DNA of 64,000 bases from Bradyrhizobium betae (GTDB lineage Bacteria > Pseudomonadota > Alphaproteobacteria > Rhizobiales > Xanthobacteraceae). The notes under the pieces are model-generated. The model made no database searches and was not told the DNA's origin. It was given only the letters and a program-made list of their open reading frames with translations. The stretch is taken from contig NZ_MZXW01000055.1 of assembly GCF_004123905.1 (NCBI RefSeq), forward strand, positions 1-64,000, read 5' to 3'. The position numbers were made by a program, and so were the translations under genes. Below are positions 34,192-42,943 of the stretch, piece after piece (position 1 is the stretch's first letter; every line of letters begins with the position of its first letter).

Positions 34192-35334
34192 ATGACCGCC
34201 GAATCCTTCTACGGCAGCATTCCCGTCTTCCGCGGCTTCACCAGCCTGATGGACCCCGCACTCTATGCACCGCTGCCGGACGATTGGAGCATCGGTGTCG
34301 GCGACATCGTCGATTCCACCAAGGCAATCGCGGCGCAGCGCTACAAGGCGGTCAACATGGCCGGCGCCGCCGTGATCGCGGCGGTGACGAATGCCTTGGA
34401 GGGCCGCGAATTCCCCTTCGTGTTCGGCGGTGACGGCGCCAGCTTTGCCGTCGCGCCAGATGATCTCGGTCGCGCCCGCGAGGCACTGGCTGCGACCGCG
34501 ACCTGGGTACGCGAGGATCTTGACTTGAAGATGCGTGTTGCGCTGGTGCCGGTCAGCGCCATCCGCGCGCAAGGGCTCGATGTTCGCGTCGCGCGCTTCG
34601 GTCCATCGGCCAATTTGTCCTATGCGATGTTCTCCGGCGGCGGGCTCGCCTGGGCCGACGCCGCGATGAAGCGCGGTGAGTTTGCAGTCAACGAGGCGCC
34701 CGCCGGCACGCAGCCCGATCTCTCCGGCCTGTCCTGCCGCTTCGAGGTGATGCCGGCCGCGCGCGGCCTGATCCTGTCGGTGCTGGTGATGCCGGTGCGC
34801 GGCGCCGATCCCTCGGCCTTCCGCAAGGTGATCGAGGACGTCATCCACCTCGTCGAGCGCAGTCCGGATGGCGGCCGCCCGGTGCCGCCGCAAGGGCCGC
34901 CGCTGACATGGCCCTCGCAGGGGCTGGACTATGAAGCCCGCACCAAGCGCGGCGGCCCGTTGGTCGTACGCCGCGCCCGCGTGCTGGCCTACACACTGTT
35001 CGTCTATCTGATCATGCGTTTCGACCTCAACATCGGCGGCTTCGTGCCCAACGTCTACAAGCGCCAGGTGGTCGAGAACTCGGACTTCCGCAAATATGAC
35101 GACGGCTTGCGCATGATCCTCGACTGCACCCCGCAGCTCGAGCGCGCGCTGAGCGATCGTCTCGCGGCCGCCGCGCGCGATGGCATCGTGCGCTACGGCC
35201 TCTACCCGCAGGACGCCGCGATGATGACCTGCTTCACGCCCTCGGCGCTGCGCAGCGACCACGTCCATTTCATCGACGGCGCGCGAGGCGGCTATGCCTC
35301 GGCGGCGACGGCGTTGAAGGCGATGATGGCGTGA
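34192..35334 (+). CDS. DUF3095 family protein with class III nucleotide-cyclase-like motifs
   Basis: A 380-residue cytoplasmic protein of the DUF3095 type. Two segments look like class III cyclase metal sites: GVGDIVDSTKAI (~35-46) and FPFVFGGDGASFAV (~74-87), which place Asp residues at the spacing expected of a cyclase or GGDEF-like core. The rest (DFRKYDDGLRMILDC and HFIDGARGGYASA) is family-specific. Biochemical function is unknown; the cyclase link is inference from motif shape. It is a single gene followed by a palindromic repeat. Confidence 0.78.
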   Translation: MTAESFYGSIPVFRGFTSLMDPALYAPLPDDWSIGVGDIVDSTKAIAAQRYKAVNMAGAAVIAAVTNALEGREFPFVFGGDGASFAVAPDDLGRAREALAATATWVREDLDLKMRVALVPVSAIRAQGLDVRVARFGPSANLSYAMFSGGGLAWADAAMKRGEFAVNEAPAGTQPDLSGLSCRFEVMPAARGLILSVLVMPVRGADPSAFRKVIEDVIHLVERSPDGGRPVPPQGPPLTWPSQGLDYEARTKRGGPLVVRRARVLAYTLFVYLIMRFDLNIGGFVPNVYKRQVVENSDFRKYDDGLRMILDCTPQLERALSDRLAAAARDGIVRYGLYPQDAAMMTCFTPSALRSDHVHFIDGARGGYASAATALKAMMA

Positions 35335-35341
35335 CGCCACT

Positions 35342-35479
35342 CTCGTGCCCCGGACGCAGCGCAGCGTGAAACGGTGCGCTGCAGAGCCGGGGCCCAGAAT
35401 TTTGGCAAGGCAATTTCTTATGCATGGGTCCCGGCTCTGAGCAGCGTCGCTTCGTGCCGCAGCGCGTCCGGGACACGAG
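35342..35479. repeat. Dispersed intergenic palindrome, family 2
   Basis: Outer arms CTCGTGCCCCGGACGC and GCGTCCGGGACACGAG, inner GCAGAGCCGGGGCCCA and TGGGTCCCGGCTCTG. It sits between convergent genes, where it could act as a bidirectional terminator. Confidence 0.8.
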
Positions 35480-35484
35480 ATCGT

Positions 35485-35919
35485 CTAGCGCCCCGCGCGG
35501 GTCCAGGTCTCGCCGCCGCAGAGCGCGCCGACGCAGCCTTCGACCCGCAGCGAATCCGCGCCTGTCACGCTGACGCTGCTGGCATAGGTGCTGCCGTCAT
35601 CGGCATTGTAGATCTGGCCCGACCATTTGTTCGGCCCCGACGGCTGCATGCCGCTGAACAGCGGCAGGCCGATCATCGACCGTTTGGCGAGCGCGGGATT
35701 GGGATTCTTGCTGTCGGTGGCGGGCTGGCCGGTTGCGGTGTCCATGGGCTCGCGCAGCCAGACAATGTGGCCGCAGATGCCGCCGCCGCATTTGCTGATC
35801 TTGACGCGGGCATCGCCGGCCTGGGTGAGCCAGGTCCCGTCGGCGCTCTGCGCCTGCGCGGAATTCGTGCTGAACAGCGCAGCCAGATTGACGATGAGAG
35901 CAGCGAATCTGGAAGTCAT
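35485..35919 (-). CDS. DUF2147 family secreted protein
   Basis: A 144-residue periplasmic protein. The signal peptide runs MTSRFAALIVNLAALFSTNSAQAQ. The mature part begins SADGTWLTQAGDARVKISKCGGGICGHIVWL and later has GLPLFSGMQ and WSGQIYNADDGSTY, the DUF2147 (calycin-like) pattern. Four Cys may form disulphides. The start at 35919 is chosen because the signal peptide begins there. Function unknown. Confidence 0.88.
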   Translation of the reverse strand: MTSRFAALIVNLAALFSTNSAQAQSADGTWLTQAGDARVKISKCGGGICGHIVWLREPMDTATGQPATDSKNPNPALAKRSMIGLPLFSGMQPSGPNKWSGQIYNADDGSTYASSVSVTGADSLRVEGCVGALCGGETWTRAGR

Positions 35920-35998
35920 GGAGAATGCCCCGAAGTGGAGCGCCTCCATAGCAGCCTAGCAGGATAGTGCAACGCTGGATGGAATCACATTTCTGCGC

Positions 35999-37384
35999 TC
36001 ATTTGCCCCAGCGCGCGAAGGCGACCGAGGCCGCGGTCGAGAGCCCGAACACGACCATGGCGCCGCCGACCAGCGCAAACAAGGTCCAGGCCGGCGCCTG
36101 CGCCATCATCAGGCCGATGCCGCCGATCGCGACGATCAGAAGCCGCGCAGTGGAGGCGAGCACCGGCCCGCCGACGCGCGCCGCGCCCTGCGAGGAGAAA
36201 TAGAGCGACACGCCCATGCCGAAGAACACGAAGGCGGGGCCGGCCCAGTGGAAATAGCTGTGTGCGGCGGAGGTGACTCCGGGATCGTTGGTGAAGAGCG
36301 ACGTCCACAAGGCGGGATCGAGCGCGATGATGAGACCGATCAGGCCGACGGTGAGTCCGGAGGCCGCGGCCGCGGTCCAGGCCACACGCCGCGCGCGCTT
36401 GATCTGGCCGGCGCCGATCGCCATGCCGACCATCGGCACCGAAGCGATGCCGAAGGCGAAAGTGATCGGGATCAGCAAGAATTCCAGCCGCGAGCCGATG
36501 CCATAGCCGGCCAGCATCTCGGTGCCGAAAGTCGCGAGGATTTTTGTGAAGGTCAAAATGGTGAGCACGGTCTGGAGCGGCGACAGGCAGGCGACCGCGC
36601 CCACTTTGAGAATGTCCAGGAACATCGCGCGCTCGAAATGAAACGCGCGGAATTCAAGCTGCAGCCGGCTGCGGCCCGACAGCAGATACCAGAGGAAGAA
36701 GATCGCGGCGCAGCTGAAGGCGATCAGCTGGCCGGCGGCGACACCGGGCATGCCGAATTGTGTCACGCCGAACAGACCGAGCCCCAGCGTGCCGCCGAGC
36801 GCGATCTGGATCACGCTGGTTCCAATCAGAATCATTGAAGGCAGGCGCATGTCGCCGGTGCCGCGGATCACGGAAGCCAGCGTGTTGACGAGCCAGATCG
36901 CGACCGCGCCGGAGAACAGCATCTGCGAATAGCCGCAGGCTTCCTCGAGCACGCGCTCGCGTCCGCCCAGCAGCGTGAAGAAAGCGCGGCCGAAAGCGAG
37001 CATCATCACCGTGAAGAACAGCCCGCCGCAGAGGCCGATGATGGCGGCATGCACCGCGAGCGTCGCGGCGCGGTCGCGATTCCCCGCGCCGAGCGCGCGG
37101 CTGATCGCGGAGGAGACACCGCCGCCCATCGCGCCGGCGCTCATCATCTGCGTCAGCATCGCGAACGGAAACACCAGCGCGATCGCGGCCAGCGGGATGG
37201 TGCCGAGCCGGCCGATATAGGAGGTCTCCGCGATCGCAACCAGAGTGCTGCCGACCATCGCGATCATGTTGGGGATCGCGAGCCGCAGCAGCGTCGGCAG
37301 GATCGGCGCGGTCAGCAGGCTGGCGATGGGGGAGGCAACCGGTGCATGCGGCGGCGCGGCGTCTATCGGGGCGTCGATCGTCAT
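35999..37384 (-). CDS. MATE family efflux transporter
   Basis: A 461-residue inner-membrane exporter of the multidrug and toxin extrusion family, with about 12 hydrophobic segments. Landmarks are LAIPNMIAMVGSTLVAIAETSYIG (TM1), ISRALGAGNRDRA and a second-half GYGIGSRLEF and GMAIGAGQIKRAR, which form the MATE internal repeat. The ATG at 37384 is chosen; the extra seven residues from 37405 have no RBS. Substrate unknown. It stands alone. Confidence 0.92.
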   Translation of the reverse strand: MTIDAPIDAAPPHAPVASPIASLLTAPILPTLLRLAIPNMIAMVGSTLVAIAETSYIGRLGTIPLAAIALVFPFAMLTQMMSAGAMGGGVSSAISRALGAGNRDRAATLAVHAAIIGLCGGLFFTVMMLAFGRAFFTLLGGRERVLEEACGYSQMLFSGAVAIWLVNTLASVIRGTGDMRLPSMILIGTSVIQIALGGTLGLGLFGVTQFGMPGVAAGQLIAFSCAAIFFLWYLLSGRSRLQLEFRAFHFERAMFLDILKVGAVACLSPLQTVLTILTFTKILATFGTEMLAGYGIGSRLEFLLIPITFAFGIASVPMVGMAIGAGQIKRARRVAWTAAAASGLTVGLIGLIIALDPALWTSLFTNDPGVTSAAHSYFHWAGPAFVFFGMGVSLYFSSQGAARVGGPVLASTARLLIVAIGGIGLMMAQAPAWTLFALVGGAMVVFGLSTAASVAFARWGK

Positions 37385-37465
37385 GTTCACCGGGCGGAAT
37401 ATCAAATGATGATCGACATATTACCGGGTGGTCTGCGCCCGCGCCAGCCGGTCGTCACGCAGGGC

Positions 37466-37993
37466 TCACCACGGCAGGCCGCAGAGGTCGATGGTGCCGA
37501 GCGTCGGCGCGCGGACGATGTTGAAGACATAGGGCGCCATGGCGTCGAAACGGATCCGCCCCTCCGGCTGTTCGCAATAGACCTCGCCCTTGAAGGGAAG
37601 CCAGCTGCGGGATGCGTAGAATGCGAAATTATGCGGTTCGCAGAACAGCAGCGCGAAGCGGACCGCCTCGTTGGCGCGCATGGTATGCACCGCTGCGTCG
37701 ATCGCCATGGTTGCATAGCCGCGGCCGCGCCGGTCCTCGCGGGTGCAGACCCCGCCGATGCCGCCGATATGGACCTTCTGCCCGTTCCAGGTCACGGTGC
37801 GGAAATAGATGCCGACATGACAGACGAGGCCATCCTCGGGCGTCTCGATCAATACCCGTAAATCGGCATTGGCCCATTTGACGTGGGCCCAGGGCTTGTC
37901 CGCAATCTGTTGCGGGCCCCAGACCGCCTGATGCAGCGGCTCCGCGATACGCCACGAGGCGTCGCCGTTCAAAATATCGATCTCGATGCTCAT
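37466..37993 (-). CDS. GNAT family N-acetyltransferase
   Basis: A 175-residue acetyltransferase. The acetyl-CoA loop is RRGRGYATMAIDAAVHTMR (~88-106), preceded by IGGIGGVCTREDR. The arrangement recalls aminoglycoside 2-prime-type acetyltransferases, but resistance is not implied. Acceptor unknown. Its small gap to the MATE gene on the same strand allows co-transcription. Confidence 0.85.
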   Translation of the reverse strand: MSIEIDILNGDASWRIAEPLHQAVWGPQQIADKPWAHVKWANADLRVLIETPEDGLVCHVGIYFRTVTWNGQKVHIGGIGGVCTREDRRGRGYATMAIDAAVHTMRANEAVRFALLFCEPHNFAFYASRSWLPFKGEVYCEQPEGRIRFDAMAPYVFNIVRAPTLGTIDLCGLPW

Positions 37994-38226
37994 CGCTCTC
38001 TCTTCCGCATCTCCGTGTGGTGCGTTCGTTCTGCCATAAGCGCCTCAAAGGCAATGATATTTTGCGCCGGGTCGAAACGCCTCACACGCTTGCGTCGATT
38101 TTATGCAATCCGGCCAATCGGTCGCATCACGCATTTTCGCAAATTCAGAGGTATTTAACGGCAGAGGAACCTTCTATAAGGGATGACCGTTAAGCCTCGT
38201 TCCCCACCAGTTGCGGACAAGAACCC

Positions 38227-38823
38227 ATGACATTCACGCTGCCCCCACTCCCTTACGCCTATGACGCCCTCGGCCAGTTCATGTCGAAGGAGACGCTGGA
38301 ATTCCACCACGACAAGCATCATCAGGCCTATGTCACCAACGGCAACAACGCGCTCAAGGGCACCGAATGGGAAGGCAAGTCCCTTGAGGAGATCGTCAAG
38401 GGCTCGTTCGGCAAGAACCCCGCGGTGTTCAACAATGCCGGCCAGCACTACAACCACATCCACTTCTGGAGCTGGATGAAGCCCAATGGCGGCGGCACCA
38501 AGCTGCCGGGCAAGCTCGAGAAGAAGATCAACGAGGACCTCGGCGGCTTCGAGAAGTTCAAGACCGACTTCCAGGCGGCCGGCGTCGGCCAGTTCGGCTC
38601 CGGCTGGTGCTGGCTCCAGGTCAAGAATGGCAAGCTCGAGATCTCCAAGACCCCGAACGGCGAGAATCCGCTGGTGCACGGCGCCACCCCGATCCTCGGC
38701 TGCGACGTCTGGGAGCACTCCTACTACATCGACTACCGCAACCGCCGTCCCGACTATCTCAAGGCGTTCGTGGAAAACCTCGTGAACTGGGAATACGTCG
38801 AGTCCCTGTTCGACAAGGCCTGA
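38227..38823 (+). CDS. sodB: Superoxide dismutase, Fe-type
   Basis: A 198-residue superoxide dismutase that converts superoxide to peroxide and oxygen. The metal ligands are His27, His77 (NNAGQHYNHIHFW), Asp160 and His164 (DVWEHSYY). Gln73, four residues before His77, is at the place of the Fe-SOD active-site Gln, so iron or cambialistic use is more likely than strict Mn. There is no signal peptide, so it is cytoplasmic. It is followed by a strong terminator. Confidence 0.96.
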   Translation: MTFTLPPLPYAYDALGQFMSKETLEFHHDKHHQAYVTNGNNALKGTEWEGKSLEEIVKGSFGKNPAVFNNAGQHYNHIHFWSWMKPNGGGTKLPGKLEKKINEDLGGFEKFKTDFQAAGVGQFGSGWCWLQVKNGKLEISKTPNGENPLVHGATPILGCDVWEHSYYIDYRNRRPDYLKAFVENLVNWEYVESLFDKA

Positions 38824-38844
38824 GTTCGCCCCATCGGAATAGCG

Positions 38845-38873
38845 AAGGCGGTCGCTCGCGCGGCCGCCTTTTT
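38845..38873 (+). terminator. Rho-independent terminator after sodB
   Basis: An 11-bp stem AAGGCGGTCGC/GCGGCCGCCTT (one T-G pair), TCGC loop and a run of five T, 22 bp after the stop. Confidence 0.88.
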
Positions 38874-38949
38874 GCTGTGCGGAATTCGTGGCCCCGCATG
38901 GCCCTGCGCAAGGCGCGCATCGCTCACGCCATCGTACCGTTTGCATCGC

Positions 38950-39615
38950 ATGAACGGCGCCCTTAATCAGGGTGGGCATCATCATCGAGCCGACCCCAGC
39001 CCGTTGTCAGACCCTTCCCTGAAAGACCCGGCGCCTGCCGAGGACGCGGACTCCGAGCCGCGGCCGGGGCGGGTGCGCAAGCCGATCGGCTGGTCGACCA
39101 TCATCATCGCGGCGCTGGTCGCGGTGAGCGCGGCCCTGGTCTGGCGGCGTGACGGCACCGACGGCGTTCTCGACATCCTGACCCACGATCTCTCGCTGTT
39201 CGGCGGCATCCTGCCGCGCGTGCTGGCCGGTTGCCTGCTCGGCGCCTTCATCTCGGAAATCCTGCCGCACGAAAAAGTCTCGCGCTCGCTCGGGCCGAAA
39301 TCCGGCCTGAAGGGCCTTCTGATCGGCACCGCCTTCGGTGCGATCCTGCCCGGCGGCCCCTTCACTGCCTATCCCGTGGCGAGCGCGCTGCTGGCGGTCG
39401 GCGCCGATTTCGGCGCCACCATCGCCATGGTCGTGAGCTGGACCCTGATCGGCTATGGCCGCGCCGTCGCCTGGGAAATCCCGATCATGGGCACCGACTT
39501 CACGCTGTGGCGGATTTTGATCTCGTTGCCGCTGCCGGTGCTTGCAGGCAGCCTCGGCCGCTTCGTCTATGTCCGGCTCTATCCGACGCCAGCTGCGAAG
39601 GACGACGAGAATTGA
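38950..39615 (+). CDS. YraQ-like permease, N-terminal half protein
   Basis: A 221-residue inner-membrane protein with about five hydrophobic segments and a ~35-residue polar N-terminal tail. The core shows LFGGILPRVLAGCLLGAFISEIL and GTAFGAILPGGPFTAYPVASALL; the PGGP motif recurs in the next gene, so each gene encodes one half of a two-repeat permease related to the YraQ/DUF318 family. It overlaps the next gene by 4 bp (TTGA). It lies just upstream of a Zur box and zinc genes, suggesting but not proving a metal or stress role. Confidence 0.78.
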   Translation: MNGALNQGGHHHRADPSPLSDPSLKDPAPAEDADSEPRPGRVRKPIGWSTIIIAALVAVSAALVWRRDGTDGVLDILTHDLSLFGGILPRVLAGCLLGAFISEILPHEKVSRSLGPKSGLKGLLIGTAFGAILPGGPFTAYPVASALLAVGADFGATIAMVVSWTLIGYGRAVAWEIPIMGTDFTLWRILISLPLPVLAGSLGRFVYVRLYPTPAAKDDEN

Positions 39616-40112
39616 GCGCGGCGCTTCTCATCGACATCCTGCTGTGGGGCTCGGTGTTCGGCGTCGGCCTGATCGCCTTCCGCCGCGGCCCTCCGGTGTT
39701 CAAGGCCTCGCTGCGCGAAGGCTCGATGGACTTCATCAACATCGTGCCGCGCATCGCGCTCGGCGTGATCGGCTCCGGCTACATCGCCGCCATCATCCCG
39801 CAGGAGGTGATCACAGGCTGGCTCGGCCCCGACAGCGGCTGGCTCGGGGTTGCGACCGCCGTGGTCGCCGGCGCGGCCACGCCCGGTGGCCCGGTGATCG
39901 GCTTCTCCATCGGTACGGTGGCGCTGAAGTCCGGCGGCGGGGTGCCCCAGGTGGTCGCCTATGTTGTCGCCTGGGCCCTGTTCGCCTTCCAGCGGGTGAT
40001 TTTGTGGGAAATCCCGTTCATGCCGGCCCGTTTCGTCTGGTTCCGCTGCGCGGTGTCGGTGCCATTTCCATTCGTGGCCGCCGCCATCGCGATGGTGATC
40101 GGCAAGCCGTGA
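39612..40112 (+). CDS. YraQ-like permease, C-terminal half protein
   Basis: A 166-residue membrane protein with five hydrophobic segments. IVPRIALGVIGSGYIAAIIP and GAATPGGPVIGFSIGTVAL repeat the half-permease plan, with PGGP at the equivalent position of the preceding protein. I start it at the TTG at 39612, which overlaps the upstream stop and gives translational coupling; the first ATG in frame (39727) would remove the first membrane helix. The two proteins probably form a heterodimer. Confidence 0.75.
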   Translation: MSAALLIDILLWGSVFGVGLIAFRRGPPVFKASLREGSMDFINIVPRIALGVIGSGYIAAIIPQEVITGWLGPDSGWLGVATAVVAGAATPGGPVIGFSIGTVALKSGGGVPQVVAYVVAWALFAFQRVILWEIPFMPARFVWFRCAVSVPFPFVAAAIAMVIGKP

Positions 40113-40134
40113 GCCGGCCGTGGACAGGCGTAAT

Positions 40135-40147
40135 GTTATAATATAAC
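40135..40147. promoter_or_regulatory. Zur box
   Basis: GTTATAATATAAC is a perfect 13-bp palindrome matching the GTTATAnTATAAC core of Zur sites, in a GC-rich background. It lies 9 bp before the ATG of the His-rich micro-protein, so Zur with zinc would block that gene and probably the znuCBA run behind it. Confidence 0.82.
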
Positions 40148-40156
40148 GTCCTCAGC

Positions 40157-40393
40157 ATGGTTCCCGCCGCCTCCCACGCCCATCATCACGACCATGCTCA
40201 TGGCCATTCCCATGATCATTCTCATGCCCACGGGCATGACCACACCCACGCTCATGTCCATGATGCAGCCTCCCCGCATCCGGCCCAGGACGCGCCCTGG
40301 TCGATCCTGCGCATGACCATGGCCGGCCGGCTCGCGGCCGCATTGGCCGCCTGCGCCGTGCTCTGGGGCGTCGTCTTCCTGGCGATGAGGTGA
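40157..40393 (+). CDS. His-rich single-pass membrane micro-protein, Zur-regulated
   Basis: A 78-residue protein with 17 histidines, 16 of them between residues 7 and 35 in an alternating His/Asp/Ala/Gly pattern. A membrane segment follows (residues 59-76, LAAALAACAVLWGVVFLA). Arg52 and Arg58 before the helix favour a cytoplasmic His-rich domain by the positive-inside rule. It is the first gene after the Zur box and its stop nearly touches znuC. Its role is not described as far as I know; binding or handing on zinc is inferred. Confidence 0.8.
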   Translation: MVPAASHAHHHDHAHGHSHDHSHAHGHDHTHAHVHDAASPHPAQDAPWSILRMTMAGRLAAALAACAVLWGVVFLAMR

Positions 40394-40395
40394 CC

Positions 40396-41148
40396 ATGGC
40401 GGCGGTTCACTTTCACAATGTCACGCTCGGCTATGACCGGCATCCGGCCGTGCATCATCTCAACGGCGAGGTCGCGCCCGGCGCACTGGTCGCGGTGATC
40501 GGCCCAAATGGCGCCGGCAAGTCGACGCTGCTGCGCGGCATCGTCGGCATCCTCCGGCCGCTCGACGGCAGCATCCATCTCGGCGGGCTCGATAGCCGCG
40601 ATATCGCCTATTTGCCGCAGAGCGCGGAGATCGACCGCAGCTTCCCGATCTCCGTGTACGACTTCGTCGGCACCGGGCTATGGCGCGACGCCGGCCTGTT
40701 CGGCGGCATCGGCAAGGCCGCGCGCGAGAAGATTCTTCGCGCCATTGCGTCCGTTGGTCTCAATGGTTTCGAGAACCGGCCGATCGGCACACTTTCCGGC
40801 GGTCAGATGCAGCGCGTGCTGTTCGCACGCGTGCTGCTCCAGGACGCAAGGCTGATCGTGCTCGACGAGCCCTTCAATGCCATCGACAGCAAGACCACGA
40901 CTGACCTGCTCGCGCTGGTGAAGCACTGGCACGGCGAGGGCCGCACGGTGCTCGCAGCACTTCACGACATGGAGATGGTGCGCAATCATTTCAGCGAGAC
41001 GCTGGTGCTGGCACGCGGCCCCGTGGCCTGGGGACCGACGGCGGAGGTGCTGACGCCGGAGAATCTGATGGTCGCGATGCGGATGTGCGAGGCCTTTGAC
41101 GACAGTGCCACGGCCTGCGCCGAGGGCGGACGCTCGCGGGCGGCGTGA
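40396..41148 (+). CDS. znuC: Zinc ABC transporter ATP-binding protein ZnuC
   Basis: A 250-residue cytoplasmic ATPase subunit. Walker A GPNGAGKST is at 36-44, the signature LSGGQMQRV at ~132, Walker B LIVLDEPFNAID at ~151, and a switch His at ~190 in LAALHDMEM. It would power import of zinc (or manganese) with the permease and binding protein that follow. The ATG at 40396 follows GAGGTGACC; a GTG at 40390 is possible and overlaps the preceding stop. Confidence 0.93.
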   Translation: MAAVHFHNVTLGYDRHPAVHHLNGEVAPGALVAVIGPNGAGKSTLLRGIVGILRPLDGSIHLGGLDSRDIAYLPQSAEIDRSFPISVYDFVGTGLWRDAGLFGGIGKAAREKILRAIASVGLNGFENRPIGTLSGGQMQRVLFARVLLQDARLIVLDEPFNAIDSKTTTDLLALVKHWHGEGRTVLAALHDMEMVRNHFSETLVLARGPVAWGPTAEVLTPENLMVAMRMCEAFDDSATACAEGGRSRAA

Positions 41149-41154
41149 TCACAA

Positions 41155-42024
41155 ATGGTCTATGACGCGCTGATCGGTCCATTCACCGAATTCGAATTCA
41201 TGCGGCGGGCGCTTGCGGCCGTGATCGCGCTGTCGCTGGCAGGCGCGCCGATCGGCGTGTTCCTGATGCTGCGGCGAATGAGCCTCGTGGGCGACGCCAT
41301 GGCGCATGCGATTCTGCCGGGTGCCGCCGTCGGCTTCCTGCTCTCCGGCCTCAATCTGTTTGCGATGACCGCCGGTGGCCTGATCGCCGGCTTTGCGGTC
41401 GCGATTCTCGCCGGCGTGGTCGCCCGCTCGACCGGGCTCAAGGAGGACGCGTCGCTTGCGACCTTCTATCTGGCCTCGCTGGCGCTGGGCGTCACCATCG
41501 TCTCGATCAAGGGCACCAATATCGACCTGCTGCACGTGCTGTTCGGCAACATCCTCGCTATGGACGACCAGACACTGCTGGTGGTCGCCTTCAACGCCAC
41601 GGTGACGCTGCTGGTGCTGGCCGTGATTTATCGCCCGCTCGTGATCGAGAGCGTCGATCCCTTATTTTTGCGCACCGTGAGCCGCGCGGGCGGCCCCGCG
41701 CATCTCGCTTTCCTCGCGCTGGTCGTCATCAATCTCGTCAACGGCTTTCAGGCGCTCGGCACTCTGCTGGCGGTCGGGCTGATGATTCTGCCCGCGGGCA
41801 TTGCGCGGTTCTGGTCGCGCGATCTCACCGTCATGATCTGTATCGCCGTGATCGCCGCCGCGATCTCGGGCTATGCCGGCCTCGTGCTGTCGTTCCAGAC
41901 CCGCGTGCCCTCGGGCCCCGCGATTATTCTCGTGGCAACGGTGCTCTACATCGTCTCGGTCCTGTTTGGCCGCGTCGGCGGCATCGTCCGGCAGCTGTTT
42001 CCCGGCCGGCATCTGGAGGCGTGA
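41155..42024 (+). CDS. znuB: Zinc ABC transporter permease ZnuB
   Basis: A 289-residue permease of the ABC-3 family with eight or nine hydrophobic segments. It has LRRMSLVGDAMAHAILPGAAVGF (~39-61), the family signature around the coupling helix, and GTNIDLLHVLFGNILAMDD. It lies 6 bp after znuC and is followed by znuA with a few bases of overlap to its alternative GTG start, so translation is coupled. It forms the membrane channel of the zinc importer. Confidence 0.93.
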   Translation: MVYDALIGPFTEFEFMRRALAAVIALSLAGAPIGVFLMLRRMSLVGDAMAHAILPGAAVGFLLSGLNLFAMTAGGLIAGFAVAILAGVVARSTGLKEDASLATFYLASLALGVTIVSIKGTNIDLLHVLFGNILAMDDQTLLVVAFNATVTLLVLAVIYRPLVIESVDPLFLRTVSRAGGPAHLAFLALVVINLVNGFQALGTLLAVGLMILPAGIARFWSRDLTVMICIAVIAAAISGYAGLVLSFQTRVPSGPAIILVATVLYIVSVLFGRVGGIVRQLFPGRHLEA

Positions 42025-42026
42025 CG

Positions 42027-42890
42027 ATGCGGCGTCTCCTGCTCTGCATGCTCCTGCTGATCGCCTCGCCGCTGCATGCCGCCGAGCGACTCAATGTGGT
42101 CGCGAGCTTCTCGATCCTCGGCGACTTCGTCAGCACCATCGGCGGCGACCGGGTCAACGTCACGACGCTGGTCGGTCCCGACAGCGACGTCCACGTTTAC
42201 ACGCCGGCGCCGAGCGATGCGAAGCGCATCGCGGACGCAAAACTCGTCATCGTCAACGGGCTCGGCCTCGAGGGCTGGCTGCCGCGTCTCGTGCAATCCT
42301 CCGGCAGCAAGGCGACGGTCGTCACCGCGAGCGCCGGCATTGCCCCGCATAAGCTCGGCTCGGCTGCCGACCCGCATGCCTGGCAGTCCGTGCCGAATGC
42401 CAAAATCTACGTGACCGATATCGCCAATGCGCTGGCCGCGGCGGACCCTGACGATGCGGAGTTCTTCCGCGCCCAGGCCAAGACCTATCTGGAAAAGCTC
42501 GAAGCGCTCGACCGCGAGGTCCGCGAGGCCGTGGCCAAGATCCCGCCGGAGCGGCGCAAGGTGATCTCGACCCATGACGCTTTCGGCTATTTCGCCGCCG
42601 AATATGGCATCCAGTTCGTGGCCCCCCTGGGCGTCTCCACCGAAACCGAGCCCAGCGCCCGCGACATCGCGACCATCATCGGCCAGATCAAGGCCCAAAA
42701 AATCCCGGCGGTATTTCTGGAGAATATCAGCGACGACCGGCTGATCCGGCGGATCGCGGCCGAGACGGGCGCAAAGGTCGGCGGGATCCTGATTTCGGAC
42801 GGTTTGACCAGCGAAAAGGGGCCTGCACCCACTTACATTGATATGGTCAGGCACAATATAAAGGCCCTGACCAGCGCGCTTGACCACTAG
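42027..42890 (+). CDS. znuA: Zinc-binding periplasmic protein ZnuA, without His-rich loop
   Basis: A 287-residue cluster A-I binding protein with a signal peptide (RRLLLCMLLLIASPLHA). Metal ligands are in DVHVYTP (His), ADPHAWQ (His), STHDAFGY (His) and ISDGL (Asp). His rather than Glu at the third place favours zinc over manganese. Unlike many ZnuA proteins it has no Asp/His-rich loop; that sequence is supplied by the separate micro-protein and the GTPase of this cluster. The ATG at 42027 has GGAGG eight bases away. Confidence 0.92.
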   Translation: MRRLLLCMLLLIASPLHAAERLNVVASFSILGDFVSTIGGDRVNVTTLVGPDSDVHVYTPAPSDAKRIADAKLVIVNGLGLEGWLPRLVQSSGSKATVVTASAGIAPHKLGSAADPHAWQSVPNAKIYVTDIANALAAADPDDAEFFRAQAKTYLEKLEALDREVREAVAKIPPERRKVISTHDAFGYFAAEYGIQFVAPLGVSTETEPSARDIATIIGQIKAQKIPAVFLENISDDRLIRRIAAETGAKVGGILISDGLTSEKGPAPTYIDMVRHNIKALTSALDH

Positions 42891-42943
42891 GGCAGGGGCC
42901 ACCCCGCCTTGCGTCGCGCAACAAGCCCGACCTCGGAGTTGTT

